DNA from: Beijerinckiaceae bacterium
GTDB taxonomy: Bacteria; Pseudomonadota; Alphaproteobacteria; Rhizobiales; Beijerinckiaceae
Direction of reading: 5' to 3'
Length of the DNA: 64,000 bases
NCBI GenBank assembly: GCA_947478405.1
Contig: CANJVX010000008.1
Location: forward strand, 27,733-91,732
The notes under the pieces are model-generated. The model saw only the letters and a program-made list of their open reading frames with translations. It searched no databases and was not told where the DNA came from. Below, in pieces: positions 1 to 10,969 of the stretch (the first letter of the stretch is position 1; every line of letters begins with the position of its first letter). The position numbers were made by a program, and so were the translations under genes.

Positions 1-888
1 GGCCATGAAACGCCCACCCAAAAAATGGCTTAAGCCGATATAGCCTTGAAAGCGGCTCATGTGCCAATGCAGCGCATCGAGATTGCGCTCGCGCGCAGCC
101 GTGGCCATGAGCGGGCGCGCGCCAAGTTCAGGGCTGGGCGCAAAACCTTCCATCGGCACTTGCAAGAGCAATTCATGCCCGGCAATCCGCGCCTGATCCG
201 CCTGTTCTTCCACCCGCGGCGCATAAGGAGAAAAAGCAAATGTGATCGCGCCGGGAAGCACTTTTGCGGTCTGCGCGCTGGCCTGCGGATTGATCCCCAT
301 TCCCGTGACCACCAGCGCAAGACGCGGCGCCCCTGGCGCCAAGCGCGCATCCAGGCCCGAAGGGCGTGCATAAACATCAGCCGGGCGCGCACCATCGCGC
401 CCAATGCGCGGCAGCGGACCATGCGGACCTGATGTCATCAGACGTGAATCGGGTGCCCCCGCCAGCACGGTCCCTGAGCGCATATCTTGCGGAACACGGA
501 TGACAATCGGCTCTGCACTTTCTGAGCCATTGCGCCGAATGACTTTTACACCCGCGTCTTGATCAACCGTCGGCGAGATGATGCGCACACCCGGTGAGAC
601 AGAGACAACACGATCCTCTTCGATATTTTGCGAGGCGATGCCGGGTAAATCCGGAACAGAAATGCGGCGCGGCGGCGCATAATCAACGGAAGCTGCAAGC
701 GGCGGTGTGGGAAGGGGCGCCGCCACACGATCCGTGACAAAGATAAAAGCGAGGATACTGACCGCGATCACGCCAATCCCGGAGAGTGCAACAGCACGCA
801 AAGGAATATCGCGCTCACGCCATTGCCGCGGCGCCGTCTGTGATGGCGGGGCATAACCTAGCGGCCTGTCGAGATCGTCGGCGCTCAT
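1..888 (-). CDS. divergent polysaccharide deacetylase family protein, C-terminus cut by window edge
   Basis: Manual translation of minus strand from ATG at 888 (MSADDLDRPLGYAPPSQ...) gives an open frame to the window edge with one N-terminal TM segment and ...LALVVTGMGINPQASAQTAKVLPGAITFAFSPYAPRVEEQADQARIAGHELLLQVPMEG, typical of this family; located downstream of ctpA as usual. Confidence 0.85.
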   Translation of the reverse strand, partial: MSADDLDRPLGYAPPSQTAPRQWRERDIPLRAVALSGIGVIAVSILAFIFVTDRVAAPLPTPPLAASVDYAPPRRISVPDLPGIASQNIEEDRVVSVSPGVRIISPTVDQDAGVKVIRRNGSESAEPIVIRVPQDMRSGTVLAGAPDSRLMTSGPHGPLPRIGRDGARPADVYARPSGLDARLAPGAPRLALVVTGMGINPQASAQTAKVLPGAITFAFSPYAPRVEEQADQARIAGHELLLQVPMEGFAPSPELGARPLMATAARERNLDALHWHMSRFQGYIGLSHFLGGRFMA

Positions 889-953
889 GCACATCTCAAT
901 CGGCTTGAAAACCGGCAATGAGCCGGACGCCTGATATTTTAAAATGAATCAAA

Positions 954-991
954 GGGCCTAGGTGCCGAACATCAAGGCGAAACCTAGGCCC
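954..991 (-). terminator. hairpin between ctpA and the polysaccharide deacetylase gene
   Basis: Perfect 10-bp inverted repeat GGGCCTAGGT...ACCTAGGCCC; on the minus strand followed by TTTGATTCATTTT. Confidence 0.55.
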
Positions 992-1035
992 AATCTAAAA
1001 TGACATGACAACAAATACGCAGAAGATGCACAAAC

Positions 1036-2370
1036 TTATTTGACTGTGCGTTCGGCCGCCTTCGCGGGCTCGCTCGCTTGCGCCTTTGTGTAAGTGCCGC
1101 GCAACATGTCGAGAGCGGCCTTCAATTGCTTGTCGTTCTTGGGGTCGGGCGGCACATAGGCTTGCGAACCGCTCTTCTCTTCTTCGCCATTTTTCAAATG
1201 GCCCTTCAGAGAGGCTTCGCCCTTCGTGTCATCCTTGCCTTTCAACTCATCAGGCACATCCTGCAAAATCTGGATATCCGGATCTATGCCCTTGGCCTGA
1301 ATCGAGCGGCCAGACGGTGTATAGTAACGCGCCGTGGTGAGGCGCAGCGCGCCATTGGCTTGGCCAAGCGGAATGATCGTCTGTACCGAGCCTTTGCCGA
1401 AGGAACGCGTGCCGACAATCGTTGCACGCTTGTGATCCTGCAGCGCACCTGCAACGATTTCCGACGCCGAAGCAGAACCGCCGTTGATCAGCACGATCAA
1501 CGGCTTGCCCTTCGACAAGTCACCGGGGCGGGCATTGTAGCGCTGGGTTTCATCCGCATTGCGGCCGCGCGTCGAGACGATTTCGCCATGGCTCAGGAAG
1601 GCATTCGACACAGCAATCGATTGATCAAGCAGGCCGCCGGGATTGTTGCGCAGATCAAGAATATAGCCCTTGAACTTATCGCCCGGTACGTCGGCATTGA
1701 ACTTGCTGATCGCGGTCTTCACGCCATCATAGGTCTGCTCGTTGAATTGTGTGATGCGGATATAGCCAACATCATCACCTTCCTGGCGGAAGCGCACGGA
1801 GCGGATCTGAATCACTGCGCGGGTAATGGCGACTTCCTGACTGTCGCGCGAGGCGCCCCGCAGGATCGTCAGCTTCACTTGTGTATTGACAGCGCCGCGC
1901 ATCTTGTCGACGGCCTGATTGAGCGTCATGCCCTGCACGCTCTCGCCATCGATGGCTGAAATAATATCGCCCGACATAATGCCCGCACGCGCGGCCGGCG
2001 TTTCATCAATCGGCGTGACAACTTTCACAAGCCCGTCTTCCTGCGTGACTTCGATGCCAAGACCACCAAATTCGCCGCGCGTCTGCACCTGCATGTCGCG
2101 GAAGCTTTTGGCATCCATATAGCTCGAATGGGGATCGAGCGAGGTGAGCATGCCCGAGACTGCCGCTTCGATGAGCTTTTGCTCATTGGGCTTCTCGACA
2201 TAATCGGAGCGGATTTTTTCAAAAACGTCGCCAAAGAGATTGAGGTTCTTGTAGGTGTCGGAGACCGCCGCATTGGCGGTGCCCGAGAAATAGAAATGCG
2301 TCTGCGCCCCGACCAAAACAGTCGTTGCGCCCAGAGCTGCGCCCAGCATGACAAGAGAAATCTTGCGCAT
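1036..2370 (-). CDS. ctpA: S41 family carboxy-terminal processing peptidase
   Basis: Signal peptide, PDZ domain, catalytic region GGSASASEIVAGALQDHKRATIVGTRSFGKGSVQ; start chosen at MRKISLVMLG. Confidence 0.93.
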   Translation of the reverse strand: MRKISLVMLGAALGATTVLVGAQTHFYFSGTANAAVSDTYKNLNLFGDVFEKIRSDYVEKPNEQKLIEAAVSGMLTSLDPHSSYMDAKSFRDMQVQTRGEFGGLGIEVTQEDGLVKVVTPIDETPAARAGIMSGDIISAIDGESVQGMTLNQAVDKMRGAVNTQVKLTILRGASRDSQEVAITRAVIQIRSVRFRQEGDDVGYIRITQFNEQTYDGVKTAISKFNADVPGDKFKGYILDLRNNPGGLLDQSIAVSNAFLSHGEIVSTRGRNADETQRYNARPGDLSKGKPLIVLINGGSASASEIVAGALQDHKRATIVGTRSFGKGSVQTIIPLGQANGALRLTTARYYTPSGRSIQAKGIDPDIQILQDVPDELKGKDDTKGEASLKGHLKNGEEEKSGSQAYVPPDPKNDKQLKAALDMLRGTYTKAQASEPAKAAERTVK

Positions 2371-3665
2371 TATCCGCGAACCTTTTCCATCTCGGCCTTT
2401 GCCCACCATGGGCCCGGATCGATGGCCATTCCGTCTTTTCTGAACTCAACATAGAGAATGGGCTGCGATGCGCCAAGAGCAAGAGCCGTCGCCAGTGCCG
2501 TTCTAGCCGTTCCGTCACCCATGGTCGCCACAGGCTCCCCAGCCAGCACGAATTGGCCAACCTCGACATTGATCCGCTCCATGCCGGCGAGCACAACATA
2601 GTACCCACCGCCGGCATTGATGATCAAGAGTTGGCCATAAGTGCGGTAGGGGCCCGAGAAAGCGACCCAGCCATCTGCTGGTGAGGCAACAGGAGACCCC
2701 GGACGGGTGGCCAGAGAAAGCCCCTTCTCCACCCCGCCGATTCCGTCAGTCACCCCGTAAGTCTTGACGATCTTTCCTAAAACCGGAATCAACAACAGGC
2801 CCTTGGCATCCGCAAACGCAATTTTGGGCGACAGGCGCGCCGGATCGCCAAAGGGCAAAGAGGCGACGCGTTGGTTCTTCACTTGTGCCGCATCTGCGGC
2901 CCTGGCCTGCTCAGCTGCACGACCGGCGGCCGGAATTTCTGTTTCGGAGCGGGAAATGAGGTCCTTGAAGTCCGGCGATTGTTTTGCCAGTTCTGCGAGG
3001 CGCTGGCGCTGTTCGGCCAGTTTCTGCTCAGCCTCTTTCAGGGCGCCTTGCCGGGCAGTAACCAAAGCCGACAGCTTTTCATTGTCGCGCACAAAGGTCT
3101 GCGCCTCTGCGGCAAGGCGTTCTTTTTCAAGCGCAATATTCTTACGAAGCTCAACCAGCTCGTTGAGATCGGTGGCCAGCGATTGAGCTTCGGAGCGCAA
3201 TTCGGGAAGCACAGCGCCCAGCATCATGGCCGAGCGGATCGAGCGCAAAGCATCTTCTGGCGAAGCCAGAACGGCCGGTGGGATCCCGCGGCGCATGCGC
3301 TGCAGGACGGCCAGAACTTCGGCCAAAACAGCGCGGCGGCTTTCCAGCGATTTGCGGATAGCGTCCTCGCTGCCGGTTGCGACATCGAGCCGCTTCTCTA
3401 TCTCCGCCATGCGCGCTTGCGTCTGGCGCATTTTCGAATTGGTTTCGATCAGCGCGGCGTTGAGCCGGGTGCGATCCATACGGATGCCTTCGGCCTCCGC
3501 CTCCAGCGCCCTACGACGCTCGTCGGCGGCGCGCAATTCAGTTTCGATTGCCTTCGGATCGCGCGCGGTCGTCTGTGCCAGCGCGGGCACGGCCAAAGCA
3601 AAGCTCATAGCCAGCAGCCAAAGGCCTGCTGGATGAAGAGCGGAACTTGCACGGGATCGAATCAT
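2370..3665 (-). CDS. murein hydrolase activator EnvC family (M23-like) protein
   Basis: Signal peptide, long coiled coil, degenerate M23/LytM C-terminal domain (GGGYYVVLAGMERINVEVGQFVLAGEPVATMG); upstream of ctpA. Confidence 0.88.
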   Translation of the reverse strand: MIRSRASSALHPAGLWLLAMSFALAVPALAQTTARDPKAIETELRAADERRRALEAEAEGIRMDRTRLNAALIETNSKMRQTQARMAEIEKRLDVATGSEDAIRKSLESRRAVLAEVLAVLQRMRRGIPPAVLASPEDALRSIRSAMMLGAVLPELRSEAQSLATDLNELVELRKNIALEKERLAAEAQTFVRDNEKLSALVTARQGALKEAEQKLAEQRQRLAELAKQSPDFKDLISRSETEIPAAGRAAEQARAADAAQVKNQRVASLPFGDPARLSPKIAFADAKGLLLIPVLGKIVKTYGVTDGIGGVEKGLSLATRPGSPVASPADGWVAFSGPYRTYGQLLIINAGGGYYVVLAGMERINVEVGQFVLAGEPVATMGDGTARTALATALALGASQPILYVEFRKDGMAIDPGPWWAKAEMEKVRG

Positions 3666-3707
3666 GGACCCAGCATAGGCACGGTAATCGCGGCCGCAAC
3701 GAGGCGA

Positions 3708-4190
3708 TTACGCGCGATGATAGGGATGGCCCGACAAAATGGTGAGTGCACGGTAAATCTGCTCCGCCGCCATGATGCGCACGAGCTGATGGGGCCAGGT
3801 CATAGCACCAAAAGCCAGAACCAGCGAAGCTTTGGCGCGCAACTCCGGATCGATCCCGTCAGGCCCGCCGATCAGCAGAGCATAGGCGGAAGCGCCATTG
3901 TCGCGTGCGCTCGCCAGATCTGCCGCAAAGGCCTCGCTGCCCATGGTCTTGCCGCGCTCATCCAGAACGATGAGCCGGGCACCGGCGGGAATGTTAGTTG
4001 TGAGAAGGCGTGCTTCTTCCGCTTTGCGATCTTCGGGACGGCGCGCGCGCGATTCATCGGCCTCGCGCATCTCGACCCCGGTCAAGCCAACGCTTCGCGA
4101 CGAGCCTTGAGCACGTTCAAGATAACGCGCGCAAATTTCTCTCTCTGGGCCGGCTTTCAACCGCCCGATGGCTGACAGGAGGACGCGCAA
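3708..4190 (-). CDS. rlmH: 23S rRNA (pseudouridine1915-N3)-methyltransferase
   Basis: SPOUT motifs LIGGPDGIDPELRAKASLVLAFGAMTWPHQLVRIMAAEQIYRA. Confidence 0.95.
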   Translation of the reverse strand: MRVLLSAIGRLKAGPEREICARYLERAQGSSRSVGLTGVEMREADESRARRPEDRKAEEARLLTTNIPAGARLIVLDERGKTMGSEAFAADLASARDNGASAYALLIGGPDGIDPELRAKASLVLAFGAMTWPHQLVRIMAAEQIYRALTILSGHPYHRA

Positions 4191-4213
4191 GAGGCCAGAG
4201 GATCACCACGCCA

Positions 4214-4708
4214 TCAAGCGCGGCGATCAGCCTTCTGTTCGGCCGGACGATCTCCGCTCCACATTTTCTCCAGATTATAAAACTGGCGAACCTCCGGGCG
4301 GAAAAGATGGACGATGACATCGCCTGCATCAACCAGCACCCAATCGCAATGGGGCAGGCCTTCAATGCGGGGCAATTTAAAGCCACCTTCCTTGCAACCC
4401 TTGCTGACGCGATCAGCGATCGCGTTGACATGAGTCGTCGACCGCCCGGTCGCGATAATCATCGCGTCGGCGATCGACGTTTTGCCGTGAAGGTCAATGG
4501 AGAGAACATCCTCGGCCTTCGCATCATCGAGGCTGTTGAGAATGTTGCGTACGAGCAATCCGGTATCGGGTTCAGCCTGAACACGAACCGGTTGGGGCAG
4601 TTTTTCGCCTGCTCCTGCTTGGACCGTGGTTGCCAGAGCCTGTTTCTCCTTCGTGCTGCGCGGCGCGCTGCGCTTCGTCAATGTGGGCGACTTCGCCATG
4701 TGATTCAA
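4214..4708 (-). CDS. rsfS: ribosome silencing factor
   Basis: RsfS/Iojap motif ADAMIIATGRSTTHVNAIAD...DWVLVDAGDVIVHLFRPEVRQFYNLEKMW. Confidence 0.95.
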   Translation of the reverse strand: MNHMAKSPTLTKRSAPRSTKEKQALATTVQAGAGEKLPQPVRVQAEPDTGLLVRNILNSLDDAKAEDVLSIDLHGKTSIADAMIIATGRSTTHVNAIADRVSKGCKEGGFKLPRIEGLPHCDWVLVDAGDVIVHLFRPEVRQFYNLEKMWSGDRPAEQKADRRA

Positions 4709-4717
4709 CTCTTCTCT

Positions 4718-5437
4718 TCAGAGGGCCGGTTGGCCAATCGACGCAGACACGCCCGAAAACAGTCCTGCGCCCGCGCGGCGAAGCTCGGTCGAGGATATGT
4801 CCGAGCGCCTACCATGCAGAAAAATAAAGGCGGGAGTACGGGCGCGAGCTAAAAGCCGCGCCTCCGTCTCGCCATAGCGGAAACGTGAAAAATAGTGCCC
4901 TGCCCGACTGTTGACGGCCTTCAAGGTCGAACCCGGGCGGTCGATCACCGCCACAGGAACGAGATGGGCAATCTCCTGCCAGCGTTGCCAGTGGTGGAAT
5001 TGGGCGAGATTATCGGCACCCATGAGCCAGACGAAATCCACGCCCGGACAGCGCCGTGTCAGATAAGAAATCGTGTCGTAGGTATAGCGTGTGCCAATCT
5101 CGGCCTCAAAACCGGTGACATCAATCTGCGGATGATCCCCGATGCGCCGCGCTGCGGCCATGCGCGCAGCCAAGGACGGAAGGCCAGCATTTTCCTTCAG
5201 CGGATTGCCAGGCGTAACAATCCACCAGACGCGATCCAGCCGTAGTTTCGACAAAGCAATCTGACTGACCAGCAGATGTCCCTCATGCGGGGGGTTGAAA
5301 GAGCCGCCAAACAGGCCAATGCGCATGCCCTGTTCATGGGGCGGCAAATGGGCCGGCAAACGCGGCGCGCCCTGCGCCGCGATGAAACGCGGCGGTTTGG
5401 CAGGACGGAGCGCCGGTCGCGGCATGTCATGTGTCAC
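4718..5437 (-). CDS. nadD: nicotinate-nucleotide adenylyltransferase
   Basis: [22 protein letters not shown] nucleotidyltransferase motif and syntenic context. Confidence 0.94.
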   Translation of the reverse strand: MTHDMPRPALRPAKPPRFIAAQGAPRLPAHLPPHEQGMRIGLFGGSFNPPHEGHLLVSQIALSKLRLDRVWWIVTPGNPLKENAGLPSLAARMAAARRIGDHPQIDVTGFEAEIGTRYTYDTISYLTRRCPGVDFVWLMGADNLAQFHHWQRWQEIAHLVPVAVIDRPGSTLKAVNSRAGHYFSRFRYGETEARLLARARTPAFIFLHGRRSDISSTELRRAGAGLFSGVSASIGQPAL

Positions 5438-6729
5438 GGACGTGTCTGACCATTGCCGCGCACGCGGTATTTAAAGGAGCATAATTGCGCCAGCCCCACA
5501 GGCCCGCGCGCATGCATGCGGCCCGTGGCAATGCCAATCTCAGCCCCAAAACCAAATTCACCGCCATCGGCAAATTGCGTCGAAGCATTGTGCATGACAA
5601 TGGCCGAGTCGACCTCGCTCAAGAAGCGTTCGGCCGCAGCTTTGTCTTCGGTGACAATGCAGTCGGTGTGATGCGAGCCATGTGTCTCGATATGGTCGAT
5701 GGCCTCATCAAGCCCTTCCACCACGCGGCAAGCAATGATGGCATCGAGATATTCGAGCTTCCAGTCTTCATCGGTGGCGGGCACGACGCGAGGATCCGTT
5801 TGCAACGATGCTGCATCACCACGCACTTCACATTTTTCATCAAGCAGCATTTTGACGAGCGGCGCGAGATGGGTCGTCGCGACTGCTTTGTCGACAAGCA
5901 AAGTTTCAGCGGCCCCGCAAATACCTGTGCGCCGCAGCTTGGCATTTCGAACGATGGTTTTGGCCTTTTCGAGATCGGCTGCGCCATGAATATAGACATG
6001 CACAATGCCTTCGAGATGGGCGAAAACCGGCACACGCGCTTCGTCCTGCACGCGTGCGACAAGGCTCTTGCCACCGCGCGGGACAATGACGTCAAGCGCG
6101 CCGCCCAGACCTTTCAGCATTTCGCCCACTGCCGCGCGATCCTTCACCGGTACACGTGAAATGGCAGCTTCCGGCAGACCTGCTTCGCGCAAACCCTGCA
6201 CAAGGCAGGCATGGATGAGTGCGGATGAATGAAGCGAATCTGACCCACCGCGCAGGATGCAGGCATTACCTGCCTTGAGGCAGAGCGCGCCAGCATCCGC
6301 CGTGACATTCGGGCGGCTTTCGTAAATCACGCCAATCACGCCAAGCGGCGTCGACACGCGCTCAATCTTGAGACCATTCGGGCGCTCGAAAACTTCCAGC
6401 ACCTTGCCAACGGGATCTGGCAAGGCGGCTATGGCCTCGACGCCTTTGGCCATAGCCTCAATACGCGCTGCATCGAGCAGCAAGCGATCCAGCATCGCCT
6501 TGGTGGCGCCAGCGGCTGCTGCGGCCTGCATGTCTTGCGCATTGGCCACGATGATGTCTGTCGCGCGCGCGCGCATAGCGGAGGCTGCCGCCAGCAAAGC
6601 CTTGTCCTTCATCTCGCGCGAGCTCAGCGCCACTGCCCGCGCGGCTTTGCGCGCATCGCGTCCCAGCGCCGCCATCAGGGCGGGCACATCTTGCGTAGCT
6701 TGGGGATCAAAAGGCTTGGTCATGGTCAT
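5434..6729 (-). CDS. proA: glutamate-5-semialdehyde dehydrogenase
   Basis: Full-length ProA-like ORF; next to proB. Confidence 0.96.
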   Translation of the reverse strand: MTMTKPFDPQATQDVPALMAALGRDARKAARAVALSSREMKDKALLAAASAMRARATDIIVANAQDMQAAAAAGATKAMLDRLLLDAARIEAMAKGVEAIAALPDPVGKVLEVFERPNGLKIERVSTPLGVIGVIYESRPNVTADAGALCLKAGNACILRGGSDSLHSSALIHACLVQGLREAGLPEAAISRVPVKDRAAVGEMLKGLGGALDVIVPRGGKSLVARVQDEARVPVFAHLEGIVHVYIHGAADLEKAKTIVRNAKLRRTGICGAAETLLVDKAVATTHLAPLVKMLLDEKCEVRGDAASLQTDPRVVPATDEDWKLEYLDAIIACRVVEGLDEAIDHIETHGSHHTDCIVTEDKAAAERFLSEVDSAIVMHNASTQFADGGEFGFGAEIGIATGRMHARGPVGLAQLCSFKYRVRGNGQTRP

Positions 6730-6756
6730 CGATCTAAAAGGAAGTTGGAACGTCTG

Positions 6757-7884
6757 TCACTCGCTGCCGAGCGCCATATCATCACGGTGGATCATCTCGG
6801 CCTGTCCCGGTTCACCCAGAATAGCTTCGATCTCGCGGGAATTGCGACCGGCAATGCGTGCTGCCTCCAGCGCATCATAGGCCACCAAGCCTCGGCCAAT
6901 CTCAGCGCCACGCGCATCGCGAATGATGATGCAATCACCGCGCGCAAAAGACCCTTCAAGGCGCACCACACCGGCGGGCAGGAGACTGGCACCGGCAAGC
7001 AGGGCCTTGGCTGCACCCGCATCAATATGCACCGTGCCGCGCGGTTCCAGCGAGCCGGCAATCCATTTTTTGCGCGCTGTGACCGGATTGGAAGGTGTGA
7101 GAAACCATGTGCAACGACCGCCATCAGCGATGCGCTTCACCGGGTTGATCACGCGCCCATCGGCAATCACCATATGGGTGCCGCCGGTTGTGGCAATTTT
7201 TGCCGCTTCGATCTTGGTGCGCATGCCGCCACGTGACATTTCGCTGGCAGCCCCACCAGCCATGGCTTCGATCTCAGCCGAGATGCGCGGCACAACAGGG
7301 ATAAGCGTGGCTGAGGGATCTTCATGCGGGGGTGCCGTATAAAGCCCGTCAATATCAGACAGGAGCACGAGCAGATCGGCGCTAGCCATGGTCGCGACAC
7401 GCGCGGCCAAGCGATCATTGTCGCCATAGCGGATTTCTGTTGTGGCGACCGTGTCATTTTCATTGATCACGGGCACAGCGCGCAATTCGAGCAATTTGCC
7501 GATGGTTTCACGCGCGTTAAGATAGCGCTGACGCTCTTCCGTGTCATTCAGCGTGACCAGGATTTGCCCTGCCGTAATGCCGCGTGCGCCCAGCACTTCC
7601 GACCAAGTACGCGCCAGAGAAATTTGCCCGACAGCTGCAGCAGCCTGACTTTCTTCCAGACGCAAAGAGCCTTTCGGCAATTTCAAAACCGTGCGGCCCA
7701 GCGCAATTGAGCCCGACGAGACGACAAGCACATCGCGACCCTCACGATGCAGGCCCGCAATATCTTCGGCCAAAGCTTCCAGCCAGTCGCGCTTCAGCGC
7801 GCCCTGCGCCTGATCGACGAGCAGCGACGAGCCGACTTTCACGACGATGCGGCGGAAGTTTTTGAGTGAAGGCAGGGTCGTCAC
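6757..7884 (-). CDS. proB: glutamate 5-kinase
   Basis: Amino acid kinase plus C-terminal PUA domain; next to proA. Confidence 0.96.
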   Translation of the reverse strand: MTTLPSLKNFRRIVVKVGSSLLVDQAQGALKRDWLEALAEDIAGLHREGRDVLVVSSGSIALGRTVLKLPKGSLRLEESQAAAAVGQISLARTWSEVLGARGITAGQILVTLNDTEERQRYLNARETIGKLLELRAVPVINENDTVATTEIRYGDNDRLAARVATMASADLLVLLSDIDGLYTAPPHEDPSATLIPVVPRISAEIEAMAGGAASEMSRGGMRTKIEAAKIATTGGTHMVIADGRVINPVKRIADGGRCTWFLTPSNPVTARKKWIAGSLEPRGTVHIDAGAAKALLAGASLLPAGVVRLEGSFARGDCIIIRDARGAEIGRGLVAYDALEAARIAGRNSREIEAILGEPGQAEMIHRDDMALGSE

Positions 7885-7894
7885 GTCTCAGGCC

Positions 7895-8971
<1,077 letters not shown>

Positions 8972-9005
8972 CTATCCGAGCCAAGGGCGCGGAGCAATGG
9001 AGACG

Positions 9006-9028
9006 CCCGGAACCAACGAGGTTCCGGG
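9006..9028. repeat. short perfect hairpin between GNAT gene and obgE
   Basis: CCCGGAACC-aacga-GGTTCCGGG. Confidence 0.6.
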
Positions 9029-9057
9029 CCAGAAGGGTTAATGCCAGATGGCATGTT

Positions 9058-9636
9058 TCAGGCCGCCGCCTTGGGCAGAGCGATCCGTCCAGCCACATCA
9101 GCACGCGCCGAGAGCCATTCAGAGCGGGCAATCCGCGCACGCCCGTCAGCCCCCGCTTTCGGGAAACCGCAAGCCGCCAGCACCTTGCCTGCCGCCTCCG
9201 GCGTTTGCTCCGTGAGCCGGGCCTCGATGTCCTGCGCGCCCGATAGCATGAAGGCCATGTCGACAATCGCTTCGATCGCTTCGCGCATCAGCCCCTGCCC
9301 CCAATCAGGGCGGCCGAGCCAATAGCCGAGGACCAGACCGCGGCCATCGCCCTTGGCCTGCACACCTGCCGAGCCGATAAAGGCTGACGGGTCGCTGCGT
9401 GGCGAAAGGGCTAACACTGTGCCCTCGCCTGCCAGATTGACGCGCCGCGCGCCCAAAACAAAATCTTCTGCCTCCCGCGCCCCAAAGGGCGTTTGCAGGC
9501 AGGAGATTCCTTTCGCGACCTCAGGGTCCGAAGCGAGGCGGGCGAAATCGCGCATATCTGCGGCACGCGGCCAGCGCAGCCAGAGGCGGGCGGTCTCGAT
9601 CCGGAACACATCGTCGCGGGTCAGCTCGGGAAACAT
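9058..9636 (-). CDS. GNAT family N-acetyltransferase (RimJ/RimL-like)
   Basis: GNAT fold sequence ...TARLWLRWPRAADMRDFARLASDPEVAKG...GYWLGRPDWGQGLMREAIEAIV. Confidence 0.88.
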   Translation of the reverse strand: MFPELTRDDVFRIETARLWLRWPRAADMRDFARLASDPEVAKGISCLQTPFGAREAEDFVLGARRVNLAGEGTVLALSPRSDPSAFIGSAGVQAKGDGRGLVLGYWLGRPDWGQGLMREAIEAIVDMAFMLSGAQDIEARLTEQTPEAAGKVLAACGFPKAGADGRARIARSEWLSARADVAGRIALPKAAA

Positions 9637-9680
9637 GGAACAGCTCCAGTTCGAAACGGCGCGCTCTGCGCCAGAAACAC

Positions 9681-9709
9681 AAAAAGGGAAGCGGTCTCCC
9701 GCTTCCCCC
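9681..9709 (-). terminator. Rho-independent terminator/attenuator between rpmA and GNAT gene
   Basis: On minus strand GGGAAGCGG-GAGA-CCGCTTCCC followed by TTTTTGTGTTT. Confidence 0.75.
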
Positions 9710-9843
9710 AGGTGTCCCCTCGTCGGGGATCGGACTGGTCCGGATCTCTTAGGACTTTTGCCCCTTTCGATCCTTGAGGTTTAAAGAACCTATCCACCGG
9801 GTCTCGCGAGAGTCGGTGGAAGATCTTCATCAAACCACCACCT

Positions 9844-10113
9844 TTATTCAGCTGCCTGCGCTTGCGGCAGAACTTCTACGTAAGCTCGGCCATTCGCCTT
9901 TTTCAGGAAATGGACCTTGCCTTCGACGAGAGCGAAGAGCGTGTGATCGACACCCATGCCGACATTCTTGCCGGGGTGCCATTTTGTGCCGCGCTGACGC
10001 ACGATGATGTTGCCGCCGATGACAGCTTCACCACCGAACTTCTTCACGCCAAGTCGACGACCGTCTGAGTCGCGGCCGTTGCGGGATGAACCGCCTGCCT
10101 TTTTGTGAGCCAT
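9844..10113 (-). CDS. rpmA: 50S ribosomal protein L27
   Basis: [29 protein letters not shown]. Confidence 0.99.
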   Translation of the reverse strand: MAHKKAGGSSRNGRDSDGRRLGVKKFGGEAVIGGNIIVRQRGTKWHPGKNVGMGVDHTLFALVEGKVHFLKKANGRAYVEVLPQAQAAE

Positions 10114-10220
10114 TGATCTGCTCCGAACCTTGCAGCCCCGCGGTTTGTTCCGAGGGCGAGTGAATGTGAGTTGGACCTTTTATATCGTAAAAAGATCCGT
10201 TCTGAAACCGGTCCGCGCGA

Positions 10221-10535
10221 TCAGTTCGCGGCGATGCCGGTGATGCGCACGATGGTCAGATCCTGACGGTGACCACGCTTGCGCTTCGAATTCTTGCGCC
10301 GACGCTTTTTGAAGGCGATGACCTTGGGGCCGCGTGCCTGAGCGATGATCTCGGCACTGACCTTGGCGCCGGCGACCGTCGGGGCGCCAACATTCATCTT
10401 CTCGCCATCGACGAGCATGAGCACTTCTTCAAACGTCACTTTATCACCGGGAGCTCCGGCAAGCGTCATGACGGTAATCTTGTCTTCGGCGGCAACCTTG
10501 TACTGCTTGCCGCCGGTTTTGATGACTGCGAACAT
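10221..10535 (-). CDS. rplU: 50S ribosomal protein L21
   Basis: [20 protein letters not shown] start; the upstream part of the listed ORF is leader. Confidence 0.98.
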   Translation of the reverse strand: MFAVIKTGGKQYKVAAEDKITVMTLAGAPGDKVTFEEVLMLVDGEKMNVGAPTVAGAKVSAEIIAQARGPKVIAFKKRRRKNSKRKRGHRQDLTIVRITGIAAN

Positions 10536-10673
10536 CGTTTTATCCTCGTGTTCATCTCCGGCTCTGCCCAAGGGTTGACCCTCATGGCGGCCGGCTTCTT
10601 TGCAGATTTGCAAACCAGCGATTTCGCCCCGACACCGCAGCCCGCTCCGGAAGACCTGGAGACCAAAAGGCAA

Positions 10674-10702
10674 ACGAAAAGCGCGGCCTTGTGAGACCGC
10701 GC
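10674..10702 (-). promoter_or_regulatory. terminator-like hairpin in the rplU-rpmA 5' leader
   Basis: Minus strand GCGCGGTC-TCACAA-GGCCGCGC followed by TTTTCGTTT, about 140 nt upstream of the rplU start. Confidence 0.5.
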
Positions 10703-10818
10703 GCCGAAGCGAGGGGTTCTATAGGGGGATGGACGGGGAAGAGTCAAACCCAAAAGACAGCCCGGAGCCCATTTTATGCCCATTTTGGGCGGATTGGGGC
10801 CCGGGCGCTCTTTCCCTT

Positions 10819-10920
10819 CGTCATTGCGAGCGCAGCGAAACAATCCATGGCGCAGCGGTTATCGGCCAAAGCCCGGGCCATGGATTGGCGCGTCGGCCTT
10901 CGGCCTACTCGCAATAACGA
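10819..10920. repeat. REP/MITE-like dyad element, copy A
   Basis: CGTCATTGCGAGCGCAGCGAAACAATCCATGG ... CCATGGATTGGCGCG ... CTCGCAATAACG. Confidence 0.75.
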
Positions 10921-10969
10921 GGCAGGCGGCCTATCATAGGGCAAAATAACAACAGGGGGGCTCTCGTCC

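Noticed and set aside
9660-9840. Considered as a tRNA gene because of several short stems
   Set aside because: No T-loop GTTCRANYC or cloverleaf spacing; better explained by a terminator and other hairpins.
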